Below, in pieces: positions 55,694 through 64,000 of a stretch of 64,000 nucleotides of DNA. The notes beneath the pieces were generated by a model. The model was given only the letters and a program-made list of their open reading frames with translations. It was not told where the DNA came from and did no database searches. The DNA comes from Brevibacterium limosum (GTDB lineage Bacteria > Actinomycetota > Actinomycetes > Actinomycetales > Brevibacteriaceae), in contig NZ_CP050154.1 of the NCBI RefSeq assembly GCF_011617705.1, forward strand, positions 3,720,001-3,784,000, given 5' to 3'. The position numbers were made by a program, and so were the translations under genes. The first letter of the stretch is position 1; each line of letters begins with the position of its first letter.

Positions 55694-57243
55694 TCGGAGC
55701 CGTGGACGTGTGGTTCGAACGTCGTGTCGGGAACATCCCAGTCTTCGGTGTCGGCGACGTAGGTGTGTTCGAGGAAGGCGACGATGAGGTAGCTCGGCGC
55801 CTCCATGTACTTCGACTGCACTTCGCGGTAGTCGGCATCGGCCTCGGCCCGGTCGGTTTCGACGGCGGCATGGTCGAGCAGCTCATCGGCTCCCGGGACC
55901 GCCATGTTCGCGGGGTTGTCGAAGACCCCGGAGGTCTTCGTCTGCGTGTGCAGCGAGGCCCTGATCTGGTGGTCGATATTGTAGGGCTGCTCGCCACCGG
56001 CGTAGACGATGGCCTGCCCGGCCAGGTCCTTCTCGATGTCGTCCCATTCCTGGCCCTTGATCTCGAGCTTCACACCGAGTTTCTCCAGCTGTGCGGAGAT
56101 CTCGGCGGCGATGTCACCGCGCACCGTGTCTCCTGCCGGGTAGGTGACTGCGATGACGGCCTTCTTCCCGTCCTTCTTACGGACTCCGCCGTCGGCTTCC
56201 TTCCACCCGGCCCCGTCGAGCAGCTTCTTCGCCTCGTCGAGGTCGACGTCGAACTCGGCACCAGGGTCATAGGCGTCACCGTAGAACTCGCCGACCGGCG
56301 TCGAGGCGGGTGTGCCATGACCGGCGAGCACCTCGTCGACCAGCTTCTGACGGTCGATGGCGAGGTTGAGTGCCTTGCGGACCTTCGCGTCCTTGGTGAA
56401 TGGGTTGTCGCTGGGCAGGGTGAGTCCGCGCCAGTCGGCGGTGCGGGCGGTATAGATCTCCTGCCCATCGCCCTTGATCTGGTCGACCGAGCGCGGGGGC
56501 ACGGCGGCGCCGGAGACCTTGCCGTCCTTGACCGCCGCGGCCAGCGCGGAGGTGTCGGCATAGGCCTGCAGGGTCACGGACTTCAGCTCCGGCGTCGTCC
56601 GCCAGTAGTCGTCGCGGGCCTTGAGCACCGCGGTGTCCGCGGTGAGCGAGTCGAGGGTATAGGCACCGGTGCCCACGGGTTCGGAGTTGACCTTCCAGTC
56701 CGCGGCCGGCGTGCCCTCTTCGATGGCTTCGGACGGCAGGATGCCGACGGCCAAGCGCGAGGTGAAGGTGGGGGTCGGTTCGTCGAGTTCGAAGATGACC
56801 GTGTGGTCATCGGGGGTCTTCACCGTCTTGATCATGCGGAAGGCGTCGACGGATTCGGACGCCACCTCGGGATCGACGATGGCCTCATAGGTGGCGGCGA
56901 CGTCCTTCGCGTCGAAGTCCGATCCGTCGGAGAAGGTGACATCGTCGCGCAGCTGCACCGTCCACTCCGTCGAATCGTCGTTCGACTGCGGCTCCTCTGC
57001 GGCCAGTGCCGGTGCGAGTTCGGGCATCTCCCCGGAACCGGAGTCTTCTTGCAACCGCAGCAGCCCGTCGTAGAAGGGAGAGTTGCCGTCGACGGAGTAG
57101 CCGTTGACGGGGTTGTACCCGCCGAGGTTCTCCGTGCCGATGACCAGGTCCGAGTCTCCCCCACTGGGGGCTTCGCAGCCGCTGAGCAGGAGCGCGAGTG
57201 CCCCCACACCGGCCGTCCAGGCCGTCGCCTTCCGTCTGTTCAT
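55651..57243 (-). CDS. ABC transporter substrate-binding lipoprotein, peptide/nickel family 5
   Basis: A 530-residue exported lipoprotein with signal peptide and lipobox LLLSGC (Cys23). Family SBP_bac_5 features include NPVNGYSVDGNSPFYDGLLR, VQLRDDVTFSDGSDFDAKDV, VGTGAYTL, RKALNLAIDRQKLVDEVLAG and DEAKKLLDGAGWK. The C-terminus carries PHVHGSDWGPWWNL, whose histidines could contribute to metal binding. Placement directly after the urease genes argues that it captures nickel, probably as a chelate (inference from context). The protein alone could equally be a peptide binder. Confidence 0.9.
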   Translation of the reverse strand: MNRRKATAWTAGVGALALLLSGCEAPSGGDSDLVIGTENLGGYNPVNGYSVDGNSPFYDGLLRLQEDSGSGEMPELAPALAAEEPQSNDDSTEWTVQLRDDVTFSDGSDFDAKDVAATYEAIVDPEVASESVDAFRMIKTVKTPDDHTVIFELDEPTPTFTSRLAVGILPSEAIEEGTPAADWKVNSEPVGTGAYTLDSLTADTAVLKARDDYWRTTPELKSVTLQAYADTSALAAAVKDGKVSGAAVPPRSVDQIKGDGQEIYTARTADWRGLTLPSDNPFTKDAKVRKALNLAIDRQKLVDEVLAGHGTPASTPVGEFYGDAYDPGAEFDVDLDEAKKLLDGAGWKEADGGVRKKDGKKAVIAVTYPAGDTVRGDIAAEISAQLEKLGVKLEIKGQEWDDIEKDLAGQAIVYAGGEQPYNIDHQIRASLHTQTKTSGVFDNPANMAVPGADELLDHAAVETDRAEADADYREVQSKYMEAPSYLIVAFLEHTYVADTEDWDVPDTTFEPHVHGSDWGPWWNLADWKKN

Positions 57244-57336
57244 CCGTCGTTCGACCGCCTGGGCGGCTGTCCTTCCTGTTCGTGTCTGCGCACCGAGTGG
57301 GGGTCGGGTCCGACCCCCACCTCGGTGACGGTGTCA

Positions 57337-58074
57337 TCAGTGGCTGTGCGCGGCTTCGCCCTCGTCGTGGGTGTGCATGTATCCGCCGCCGTCGGCGTCT
57401 TCGTCGGCGTGGAAGTGCGGGGCCATCGGGCCCGGATCCACCGGGGTGTGGTCGCCCTTGACGAAACGGGCGTGGACCTCGCGGACCCAGTCGGCCAGGG
57501 CCTCGACGGTCTCGGGGATCTTCCGGGACACCCCGAGCACGGGGTGGCCCTCACGGGCCTCCTTCGCATCGGCGAGCATCTGTTCGACGTCGACGTCGAC
57601 GTGAACGCCCAAGTCGATCTTGTTGATCACGAGCAGATCGGCGCGGCCGATTCCCGGTCCGCCCTTGCGTGCCACGTCGCCGCCTCCCGCGACGTCGAGG
57701 ACGAACAGCTGTGCATCGACGAGTGCCGGGGAGAAGGTCGCGGTGAGGTTGTCGCCGCCGGATTCGACGAGGACGATGTCGAGCGGGTCGAAGTCCTCTT
57801 CGAGAGCCTCGACGGCGAGCAGGTTCATGCTCACGTCATCGCGGATCGCGGTGTGCGGGCAGGCACCGGTCTCGACGGCGCGGATGCGCTCCTCGGGCAG
57901 GACACCTGCGGCCTTGAGGAAGCGGGCGTCCTCATCGGTGTAGATGTCGTTGGTGATGACGCCGATGCGGAACTCATCGGCCAGGGCCGTGCAGATGTTC
58001 GCGATCGACGAGGACTTGCCGGTCCCGACGGGTCCGGCGATTCCCAGGCGCAGTGCGCGCTTTCCGTTGCTCAT
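57337..58074 (-). CDS. ureG: Urease accessory GTPase UreG
   Basis: A 245-residue SIMIBI GTPase that powers nickel insertion into urease with UreD and UreF. The P-loop [12 protein letters not shown] is near residue 12, with [28 protein letters not shown] (the nickel-binding Cys-Pro-His), [17 protein letters not shown] and INKIDLG. The C-terminal 35 residues form a His/Asp-rich tail (HFHADEDA, then [13 protein letters not shown]). This is longer than in enterobacterial UreG and could store nickel, which matters because no ureE is present. GGAGG is 5 bases before the ATG at 58074. Confidence 0.96.
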   Translation of the reverse strand: MSNGKRALRLGIAGPVGTGKSSSIANICTALADEFRIGVITNDIYTDEDARFLKAAGVLPEERIRAVETGACPHTAIRDDVSMNLLAVEALEEDFDPLDIVLVESGGDNLTATFSPALVDAQLFVLDVAGGGDVARKGGPGIGRADLLVINKIDLGVHVDVDVEQMLADAKEAREGHPVLGVSRKIPETVEALADWVREVHARFVKGDHTPVDPGPMAPHFHADEDADGGGYMHTHDEGEAAHSH

Positions 58075-58140
58075 GGTCTCCTCCAATGTGCGTTGCGGTT
58101 GATGTGATGGTCTTCAGGATCTCGCCGAGGCGGCTCTGCG

Positions 58141-59022
58141 TCACCGGGGCACCGCCGACCAGCCGGTCTCCCGGCCCCAGGGTTCGCCGAGTTCGGTCAG
58201 GGCTGCGTCGAGGCGCTTGCGCAGAGCCAGCCCGTCGTCGCCGAGCGAGTTGACCTGCACGCAGGTCTCGTCGATGGGCAGCAGAGCCGATTTCGGATCG
58301 GCGATCGCGGTCGCACTCGGCAGTCCCCCATCGGGTTCGACGATGACGACCGAGCCGACGCCGAGGGATCCTCCGACCACGGACGGGGTGTCGAAGCCCT
58401 TCCCGGCGGGGCCGAGATCGAAGCGTTGGATGCTCAGGGGGCGGCCGCCTCGGCGGACATTGAGTCGGGAGCTGAGGTTCCCGGGATCCTCACCGTGGCG
58501 ACCGAGCAGCAGCTCTTCGCGGAAGAACAGGCGAGCATCCTCGGCGAGGTCGATGTCGACACGGTGCGTGTGGTGGCAGCCTTGGGCGGCGATGACGGGT
58601 TCGGGCACCCAGATCAGGGTGCCGCCCGATTCGACGGTGACTCGGCAGTGCATGAGCGAGGGATCGCCGTGGGCTCCGGGCAGGACCAGGGTCGCCGAGA
58701 CCTCGCGCAGCAGCAGGGTCGAGCCGGCACCGACGTGGACGTCGAAGATGTAATGGTCCCCGCCGAGCGGACCGGCCGCCGCAGTCGTCAGCGCCACCCG
58801 GGCGATGTCCGGGTCGCCGTCGACGAAGGGTTCGAAGCCGCTGGCTCCGGTGGGGCGTGGGACGAGTGGGGCCTGGCGGCGCAGTCCGTCGATGCGGGAG
58901 CGGGTGCGGCCGTTGGGGCCGGTGCCGTCCGTGGTCGTGGCGACCGAGGCCCGGCAGGTCATCCCGCTGGCCGACCCCTGCGGGTTGAGCGCCCAGGTCT
59001 CAGGAAGCGAAGAGTCGGACAT
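58141..59022 (-). CDS. ureD: Urease accessory protein UreD (UreH)
   Basis: A 293-residue UreD scaffold protein that binds apo-urease with UreF and UreG. Recognisable features are GGDHYIFDVHVGAGSTLLLR, WVPEPVIAAQGCHHTHRVDI and FFREELLLGRHGEDPG. It overlaps the ureF 3' end by 23 bases and precedes ureG. The more common order places ureD after ureG or before ureA, so its position between ureF and ureG is less usual. GAGG is 6 bases from the ATG. Confidence 0.9.
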   Translation of the reverse strand: MSDSSLPETWALNPQGSASGMTCRASVATTTDGTGPNGRTRSRIDGLRRQAPLVPRPTGASGFEPFVDGDPDIARVALTTAAAGPLGGDHYIFDVHVGAGSTLLLREVSATLVLPGAHGDPSLMHCRVTVESGGTLIWVPEPVIAAQGCHHTHRVDIDLAEDARLFFREELLLGRHGEDPGNLSSRLNVRRGGRPLSIQRFDLGPAGKGFDTPSVVGGSLGVGSVVIVEPDGGLPSATAIADPKSALLPIDETCVQVNSLGDDGLALRKRLDAALTELGEPWGRETGWSAVPR

Positions 59023-59737
59023 TGTCCCCCTCGTGCAGTTCGGCGGCGAAGTCCGACAGCGGCGCGCTCAGCGCCGGAATCTCGGCCGGATCGCCGCGAC
59101 CGAAGTCCGCGGCGCGTTCGGCCGCTTCGTCGAGGTCGGCGGCGAGGTCGATGATCGCACCGTGGGCCTGGAACGGATCGATGTGCATGAGCTTGACCGC
59201 CGCCGTCGCGGGACCTGTGACCGCCTCGTGGAGGATGGTCGCGGCCGTGTCGGCATCGCTCAAGCCGAGCACTCGACCGACCGCACCATAGACGAGCGGC
59301 TGCTGCAGGCCCTTCGGGAAGTCATCGAGCAGCGGGTGCGGATGGATGCTGCGCAGGGATCGGAGCATGAGCGTGCCCAGCCATGACCCGATCCGGCGCA
59401 GGGCCGGGGACGGGGTCCGAGCGATGAGCTCGGCGTCGAGATCGCGCAGGGCCGTCTCGGGGAAGGCGCCGGTCTCCGGGGTCGGCTCTGCGGTCGACGC
59501 GGAAGTGGGGGCAGCCTCGGCGAGGGCGCCCACATCCAGGGCATTCCACGCGGCCACAGCGAAGGCCGCGTTCATCAGTCCCGTCGTGTGCAGGCGACCG
59601 CGCAGGAAATCGCGCAGCCCGTCGATGTCGTTCACCCACCCCTGACGGATGGCCTGCTCGAGCCCCGCGGAATGGGCATACCCGCCGGTCGGCAGGCGCC
59701 CGTCGGCGAGGACGAGCAGTGCGGAGCGTGATCTCAA
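59000..59737 (-). CDS. ureF: Urease accessory protein UreF
   Basis: A 245-residue all-helical protein that links UreD to UreG. LLVLADGRLPTGGYAHSAGL at the N-terminus is the family signature. A Thr/Ala/Glu/Pro-rich insertion of about 20 residues occurs near position 80. IDPFQAHGAIIDLA near the C-terminus is conserved. The TTG start at 59737, with GAGG 6 bases upstream, lies 9 bases past the ureC stop. Confidence 0.92.
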   Translation of the reverse strand: MRSRSALLVLADGRLPTGGYAHSAGLEQAIRQGWVNDIDGLRDFLRGRLHTTGLMNAAFAVAAWNALDVGALAEAAPTSASTAEPTPETGAFPETALRDLDAELIARTPSPALRRIGSWLGTLMLRSLRSIHPHPLLDDFPKGLQQPLVYGAVGRVLGLSDADTAATILHEAVTGPATAAVKLMHIDPFQAHGAIIDLAADLDEAAERAADFGRGDPAEIPALSAPLSDFAAELHEGDNVRLFAS

Positions 59738-59745
59738 GCGCTGCC

Positions 59746-61458
59746 TCAGAACAGGAAGTAGCGCTGGGACATGGGCACGAACTCCGCGGGCCGGTGCTCG
59801 ACGAGTTCCCCGTCGATCTTCACCGCATAGGTGTCCGTGTTGACCTCGATGTCCGGGCGGGCGGAGTTTTCGATCATGTCGTCCTTCGTGACCTTCCGCG
59901 TCGAGGTGATCGGCACGAAGTCACGCTGGACACGGTCGAGCTTGCCCGCGATGTCGTCGGCGATGGCCTGCTCGGACACGAACGCGAGGCTCGTGGCCGC
60001 CGCCGAGGCGGAGCGGTAGTTGAAACCGAGTCGCTCGGACACCGGCTGCGGGGTCGGGATCGAGGCGTTCGGGTCGCCGAGAGCGGCGACCGCGGCCATT
60101 CCGCCCTTGAACACGGTGTGCGGACGGACGGCGAACATGGAGGGCTGCCAGAGCACGAAGTCGGCGAGCTTGCCCGGTTCGATCGAACCGACATAGGAGT
60201 CGATCCCGTGGGCGATGGCCGGGTTGACCGTGTACTTCGCGATATAGCGGCGGGCTCGGTTGTTATCGGCCCGGTCGTCCCCGGCCAAGGGTCCGCGCAG
60301 CTTCTTCATCTGATGTGCGGTCTGCCAGGTGCGCATGGCGACCTCACCGATGCGGCCCATCGCCTGCGCGTCCGAGGACATGATCGACAGGGCTCCGAGG
60401 TCCTGGAGCACGTCCTCGGCCTCGATGGTGCCGGCGCGCACGCGCGATTCGGCGAAGGCGAGGTCGTTGGGCACCTGCGGGTTGAGGTGGTGGGCGACCA
60501 TGACCATGTCGAGATGCTCGTCGACGGTGTTGACCGTGAACGGACGGGTCGGGTTCGTCGAGGCCGGGAGCACGTTGAGCTCCGAGGCGATCTTGATGAT
60601 GTCCGGGGCGTGACCGCCGCCGGCACCCTCGGTGTGGAAGGAGTGGAAGGTCCGGCCGGCGACCGCTTTGAGCATGTCTTCGACGAATCCGGCCTCGTTG
60701 AGCGTATCCGAGTGGATGGCGACCTGGACTCCGGTGTCATCGGCCACGGACAGGGCCTTGTCGATGACGGCCGGGGTCGCCCCCCAGTCCTCGTGGATCT
60801 TGAAGCCGGCGGCTCCGCCGCGCAGCTGCTCGTACATGGCCTCTTCGTTCATCGTGTTGCCGCGGCCGAGGAACAGGACGTTGACCGGCCACGGGTCCAT
60901 GGACTCGAACATCCGGCCCAGCCACCAGGGGCCGGGGGTGGCCAGGGTGGCCTTCGACCCCTCGGTGGGTCCGGTGCCGCCGCCGACCATCGTCGTGGTG
61001 CCGGCCATGAGGCCGACCTCGAACTGGTCGGGGCCGACGAAGTGGATGTGGGTGTCGATGGTGCCAGGGGTCATGATCAGACCATTGCCGCTGGCCACCT
61101 CGGTGTTGGGGCCGACGACGAGGTCCGGGTGGACACCATTCATCGTATCCGGGTTGCCGGATTTGCCGATGGCTGTGAACTTGCCGTCGCGGATGCCCAC
61201 ATCGGCCTTCACGACTCCCCAGTGGTCGAGGATGATCGCCCCGGTGATGATGAGGTCAGGGGTACCCTCGGCGCGTGTGCGCGAGGACTGGGCCATCGAT
61301 TCGCGGGCGGACTTGCCGCCTCCGAAGACGACCTCGTCGCCGCCGGCGCAGTAGTCCTTCTCGATCTCGATGACGATGTCGGTGTCGGCCAGGCGCACCC
61401 GGTCACCTACGGTCGGTCCGAACGACGCGACGTATTCCGAACGCGAAATCTCAGCCAT
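59746..61458 (-). CDS. ureC: Urease subunit alpha
   Basis: A 570-residue catalytic subunit, full length. It hydrolyses urea to ammonia and carbamate at a dinuclear nickel centre. Nickel ligands and active-site residues are in [25 protein letters not shown] (the carbamylated Lys near 220), [29 protein letters not shown] (catalytic His flap) and [19 protein letters not shown] lies 6 bases from the ATG at 61458, which overlaps the ureB end by eight bases. Confidence 0.98.
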   Translation of the reverse strand: MAEISRSEYVASFGPTVGDRVRLADTDIVIEIEKDYCAGGDEVVFGGGKSARESMAQSSRTRAEGTPDLIITGAIILDHWGVVKADVGIRDGKFTAIGKSGNPDTMNGVHPDLVVGPNTEVASGNGLIMTPGTIDTHIHFVGPDQFEVGLMAGTTTMVGGGTGPTEGSKATLATPGPWWLGRMFESMDPWPVNVLFLGRGNTMNEEAMYEQLRGGAAGFKIHEDWGATPAVIDKALSVADDTGVQVAIHSDTLNEAGFVEDMLKAVAGRTFHSFHTEGAGGGHAPDIIKIASELNVLPASTNPTRPFTVNTVDEHLDMVMVAHHLNPQVPNDLAFAESRVRAGTIEAEDVLQDLGALSIMSSDAQAMGRIGEVAMRTWQTAHQMKKLRGPLAGDDRADNNRARRYIAKYTVNPAIAHGIDSYVGSIEPGKLADFVLWQPSMFAVRPHTVFKGGMAAVAALGDPNASIPTPQPVSERLGFNYRSASAAATSLAFVSEQAIADDIAGKLDRVQRDFVPITSTRKVTKDDMIENSARPDIEVNTDTYAVKIDGELVEHRPAEFVPMSQRYFLF

Positions 61459-62071
61459 CCAACTCTCCTCTGCAGTCTCCGCGGAATCCCAGGGCGATGC
61501 GCGCACCCTGGATCGGGATCAGTTCGACTTCTTCATCGGCCCCGGGTTCGAAGCGCATGGCACCGCCGGAGAGCACGTTGAGGCGCTTGCCCCAGGCGCG
61601 GGCACGGTCGAACTCGAGGCCGGGGTTGACCTCGGCGAAGTGGAAGTGGGACCCGATCTGGATCGGACGGTCCGAGGTGTTGGCCACGTGCAGGGACGTC
61701 ACGGCCAGTCCGGCATTGATCTCGACCGGTTCGTCCTTGAGGAAGATCTCGCCGGGGATGACGCGGTCGGCCGAGGTGACCGGTCGGTCGTGTTCCTGCC
61801 GGGGCGCCTGCCGTGCGCCGGAGCCGGGACGACGGGGGCTCGACGGGCTGCTCTCACCCGAGGACGGATGGCGTTCGCGGTCGCCGTCGATGCCGGGTTC
61901 GTCGATGACGGTGGTCTCGGCCTCGTCGTAGCTGCGGCCGGGGTCGTCGGTGGCGTGTTCGGCCTCGAGGTGGCGGTCCTCGGGCTGGAGCTCTTCGTTT
62001 TCGAACGGGTTGTCGTCGAGAGACTTGTTGTCGTCGTTCTGCTCGCCAGGGGCGTTCTCGTTGCTCATCAT
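61451..62071 (-). CDS. ureB: Urease subunit beta with long acidic N-terminal extension
   Basis: A 206-residue protein. The last ~105 residues are a normal Ure[56 protein letters not shown] and [15 protein letters not shown]. The first ~100 residues are an extension rich in Asp, Glu, Asn, Pro and Ser, predicted disordered, and absent from ordinary UreB (about 100 residues in total). No start codon with a ribosome site fits a short form, and the ATG overlaps the ureA stop (ATGATGA). It therefore looks real. An ATG three bases later is equally possible. Confidence 0.9.
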   Translation of the reverse strand: MMSNENAPGEQNDDNKSLDDNPFENEELQPEDRHLEAEHATDDPGRSYDEAETTVIDEPGIDGDRERHPSSGESSPSSPRRPGSGARQAPRQEHDRPVTSADRVIPGEIFLKDEPVEINAGLAVTSLHVANTSDRPIQIGSHFHFAEVNPGLEFDRARAWGKRLNVLSGGAMRFEPGADEEVELIPIQGARIALGFRGDCRGELDG

Positions 62072-62370
62072 TGCAGCGGCCCCGTCACCGTGACGAGCTT
62101 TGTTCCGTCGGGGAACGTCGCCTCGACCTGAACCTGTGTGAGCATTTCGGGAACCCCTTCCATGACATCGTCTTTGGCCAGCACGTGGCGGCCGGATTCC
62201 ATGAGGTCGGCGACGGATTTGCCGTCGCGCGCTCCTTCGAGCAGGTACGAGGTGATGATCGCCGTTGCCTCGGGCAGGTTGAGTTTGAGGCCACGGTCCT
62301 TGCGCTCGAGCGCAAGCTTTCCGGCGGTGTAGATCATCAACCGCTCTTGTTCGTACAGACTGAGAAACAC
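62068..62370 (-). CDS. ureA: Urease subunit gamma
   Basis: A 100-residue structural subunit, the usual size, and first gene of the urease operon. It begins [20 protein letters not shown] and contains [40 protein letters not shown] and the end VTVTGPLQ. The GTG at 62370 has GGGAG 5 bases upstream and matches the family N-terminus. A longer ATG start at 62439 was rejected. The promoter could not be identified with confidence. Confidence 0.96.
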   Translation of the reverse strand: MFLSLYEQERLMIYTAGKLALERKDRGLKLNLPEATAIITSYLLEGARDGKSVADLMESGRHVLAKDDVMEGVPEMLTQVQVEATFPDGTKLVTVTGPLQ

Positions 62371-62888
62371 TGCTACTCCCGGTGAAGTCGGCTGGACAGC
62401 GTCGATTCGCTCGGATGATCTGGAATGCCTGCGTCGCACCGGGTGGTTCCGACCCGATTCGCAACCGGCATCTCCTATGCCGGAATTCGGCCTCTCACCC
62501 GCGAGAATGCGCTCATGCTCGCTACTCTACCCACCGGCCGGGGCCAGTCAAGCCCGACGAGCGGGTCGGTTTCGATCGGTGACGGACACCACCGAAAATG
62601 CCGCAGGGGCGGTGACGGACACCACCGGGAAGGCGGAAAGATGCGGGGTCGGGGCCGCAAGGCGGCCGGGTCGGTGGCGCCGGGAAGGCGGCCGGGCCGG
62701 GAACACCGGAAAGGCGGCCGGGTCGGGCCGAGCTCAGACCGTGAGCGCGGCCATCCTCCGCGACCTCACCTGGTCGGAACGCCACCTCGTCGAGAACGGA
62801 CCAGCTTCCGGGCTGAACCGCCAGCGGCCGGGACCTCTTGTCGCCTGGCGTCGAGATACGCGCAGCGCCAGCGGGCGTTATAGCGAAT
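62371..62888. other. Non-coding stretch upstream of ureA with short tandem repeats
   Basis: No convincing gene. It holds two exact 18-bp copies of CGGTGACGGACACCACCG (62577-62594, 62610-62627; period 33). It also holds three copies of AAGGCGGCCGGG at 62659, 62685 and 62711 (period 26). The periods are a mix of in-frame and out-of-frame lengths, so the repeats are not obviously coding. Part of the stretch should include the urease promoter. Confidence 0.6.
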
Positions 62889-62982
62889 CGTCATCACGTT
62901 TTGCTTCCAATTTGGTCGATAGACCACTCTTAGTATGGGTCATCGGGTTTTGCTCCGATGACCTGTTCAGAGTGTGATGACG
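62889..62982. repeat. Nested palindromic repeat, copy B
   Basis: The outer stem is CGTCATCAC (62889-62897) with GTGATGACG (62974-62982). The inner stem is GGTCATCGG (62938-62946) with CCGATGACC (62955-62963). Further ACGTGATGA half-sites follow at about 62994. Same orientation as copy A at 52196. Confidence 0.8.
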
Positions 62983-63037
62983 TTCGGGACCAAACGTGAT
63001 GATGACGGGCACCAAACGCGATGAAGCTCTGTTGCTG

Positions 63038-63985
63038 TCACCGGCCCCTGCTGCCGACGAATCGTTTGAGGCCGGGTGCCTGCGAAAAGATCTTTGCCGA
63101 GAAGTCGCTGATATTGAGCAGGTCTCGGAACGCCAAGTGAATGACCTTGTAACCGGCGCCGAGCAGCCGATTCTGCTGCTCACCTTCTCGCCGCAGCAGC
63201 GATGAACCGACCAACGCGTACTTCCCACTGCCGTCAACGGCAATGATTGTGCGGGTCGCTTCGTGTAGAAAGTCCACGCGGCTGATGAAGCCACGACTGT
63301 CTGTCACAACTGCCTGCTGAGTAAACCCCTTCAGCTTCAGCACATTGAAGTTGAAGGAACAGTAGCTCTCAGCCAGGCTCTCGGACATTGGGCTCAGTGC
63401 CTCAGCCATGCGCATACTTGTGGCTTGGCCTGTCGTCATCCGAAGAATTGCAGGGTGGAACTCCTCTTCGATGCGTTGCCGAGCCTCAATCAGGAAGTCT
63501 TTTGGATATCCGAATTTCGGGTTGAAGCTCGGGTACTGCTCTATCGTCGCCTGTCGCAGGACCCATTCCAGCGCAGCATATGCCTCTCGTTGGCCCAGTT
63601 TCCGTATAAGCTCCAGCCCTGTTCGAACTGGCGAAGTAACAACAAGGTGACCCATCTGAATCTGGTCTTCCGCGGGAACTGTACATCTCAACCTGACGAG
63701 CTCGTTGGAACGCGAGTTGCTCTTCGGATGTTTGACCGAGATCCTCGTCGATTTGTCATCGTAAAGTGGGATTCCGTGAAGCACTGCGGCCGATGTTCCA
63801 GCAATCACATCATCGGGTCGATACCAGCGATAATTGCGGATCCGGATCGTCCGCAACAGCGACTGGTAGTCGAAGTCATCGAGCAGCTCGGACTCTGTCT
63901 TCCCGGCATGGAACTCCGTCCATTGCCGATCATCGATGAAGGAAGCTATTCGCCGATGTCCCGTGACTTTGCAATCTCGGGTCAC
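63038..63985 (-). CDS. AbiEi/DUF559-like protein, possibly 5'-truncated by the window
   Basis: A 315-residue reading from a GTG at 63985. The frame stays open to the window edge, so the true start may lie outside. The N-terminal half has RPDDVIAGTSAAVLHGIPLY, resembling AbiEi-type antitoxin proteins. The C-terminal SRVDFLHEATRTIIAVDGSG followed by RREGEQQNRLLGAGYKVIHL resembles the DUF559/Vsr-like nuclease fold. Proteins with this pairing are common in actinobacteria and have no proven role. Base composition is clearly lower in GC than the rest of the window, which suggests transfer. Confidence 0.65.
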   Translation of the reverse strand: MTRDCKVTGHRRIASFIDDRQWTEFHAGKTESELLDDFDYQSLLRTIRIRNYRWYRPDDVIAGTSAAVLHGIPLYDDKSTRISVKHPKSNSRSNELVRLRCTVPAEDQIQMGHLVVTSPVRTGLELIRKLGQREAYAALEWVLRQATIEQYPSFNPKFGYPKDFLIEARQRIEEEFHPAILRMTTGQATSMRMAEALSPMSESLAESYCSFNFNVLKLKGFTQQAVVTDSRGFISRVDFLHEATRTIIAVDGSGKYALVGSSLLRREGEQQNRLLGAGYKVIHLAFRDLLNISDFSAKIFSQAPGLKRFVGSRGR

Positions 63986-64000
63986 CGAGTAGAGCCCCCG

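Noticed and set aside
55651..57243. Binding protein as a dipeptide transporter component
   Set aside because: Family 5 alone cannot distinguish peptides from nickel. Direct attachment to the urease operon favours nickel, so peptide uptake was kept only as an alternative.

Overview
The window reads as chromosomal DNA of a high-GC actinobacterium. Gene density, frequent GTG/TTG starts, probable leaderless transcripts, a glycine riboswitch of actinobacterial type, ectoine/hydroxyectoine genes and MHS-type transporters all fit Micrococcales. Brevibacterium is my best guess, by inference only. No rRNA, tRNA, CRISPR array, insertion sequence or phage gene was seen.

Layout. 1-14.4 kb: a DUF1684 protein running off the left edge, an M18 aminopeptidase, a TAXI-type TRAP transporter (lipoprotein plus fused permease) divergent from a small amidohydrolase, a PF09818 ABC-class ATPase, a YyaL-like thioredoxin-domain protein, a membrane protein, an FMN-binding split-barrel protein and a glycerophosphodiesterase. 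14.7-20.1 kb: an Lrp-type regulator with two HTH domains heads a catabolic cluster (CE4 deacetylase-fold hydrolase, MHS transporter, SDR, ketopantoate-reductase-like enzyme). 20.4-26.9 kb: a sodium/alanine symporter, then ectA-ectB-ectC, a secreted low-GC protein and ectD, with a GC-rich hairpin after each gene. 27.3-33.9 kb: gcvP-gcvT-gcvH-sdaA behind a well-placed promoter and a probable tandem glycine riboswitch, so glycine can be cleaved and serine deaminated to pyruvate. 34-40.7 kb: CoA ligase, SDR, acyl-CoA dehydrogenase, APH-fold kinase and MHS transporter, divergent from a TetR regulator with a palindromic operator. This set resembles hydroxyacyl-CoA phosphorylation pathways of the levulinate type. 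41.5-48.4 kb: a second SDR, a DUF1990-kinase fusion, then a LysR regulator divergent from a class III CoA-transferase, an acyl-CoA dehydrogenase and an SDR. 48.4-52.2 kb: a membrane acyltransferase, a YtcJ-like amidohydrolase and a four-helix membrane protein.

52.3-62.4 kb is one long leftward run: ureA-ureB-ureC-ureF-ureD-ureG, then a five-gene peptide/nickel-family ABC importer that probably supplies nickel. No ureE is present. UreB carries an unusual acidic extension of about 100 residues. The block is bracketed by two direct copies of a nested palindromic repeat. The right edge holds an AT-richer gene resembling AbiEi/DUF559 proteins.

Across the window a 10-base word, GCCGAGGCGG, occurs at least 31 times on the two strands together, in several reading frames and between genes. 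Base composition alone predicts about one. Several conserved enzymes also carry low-complexity Ala/Asp/Glu/Ser-rich insertions.
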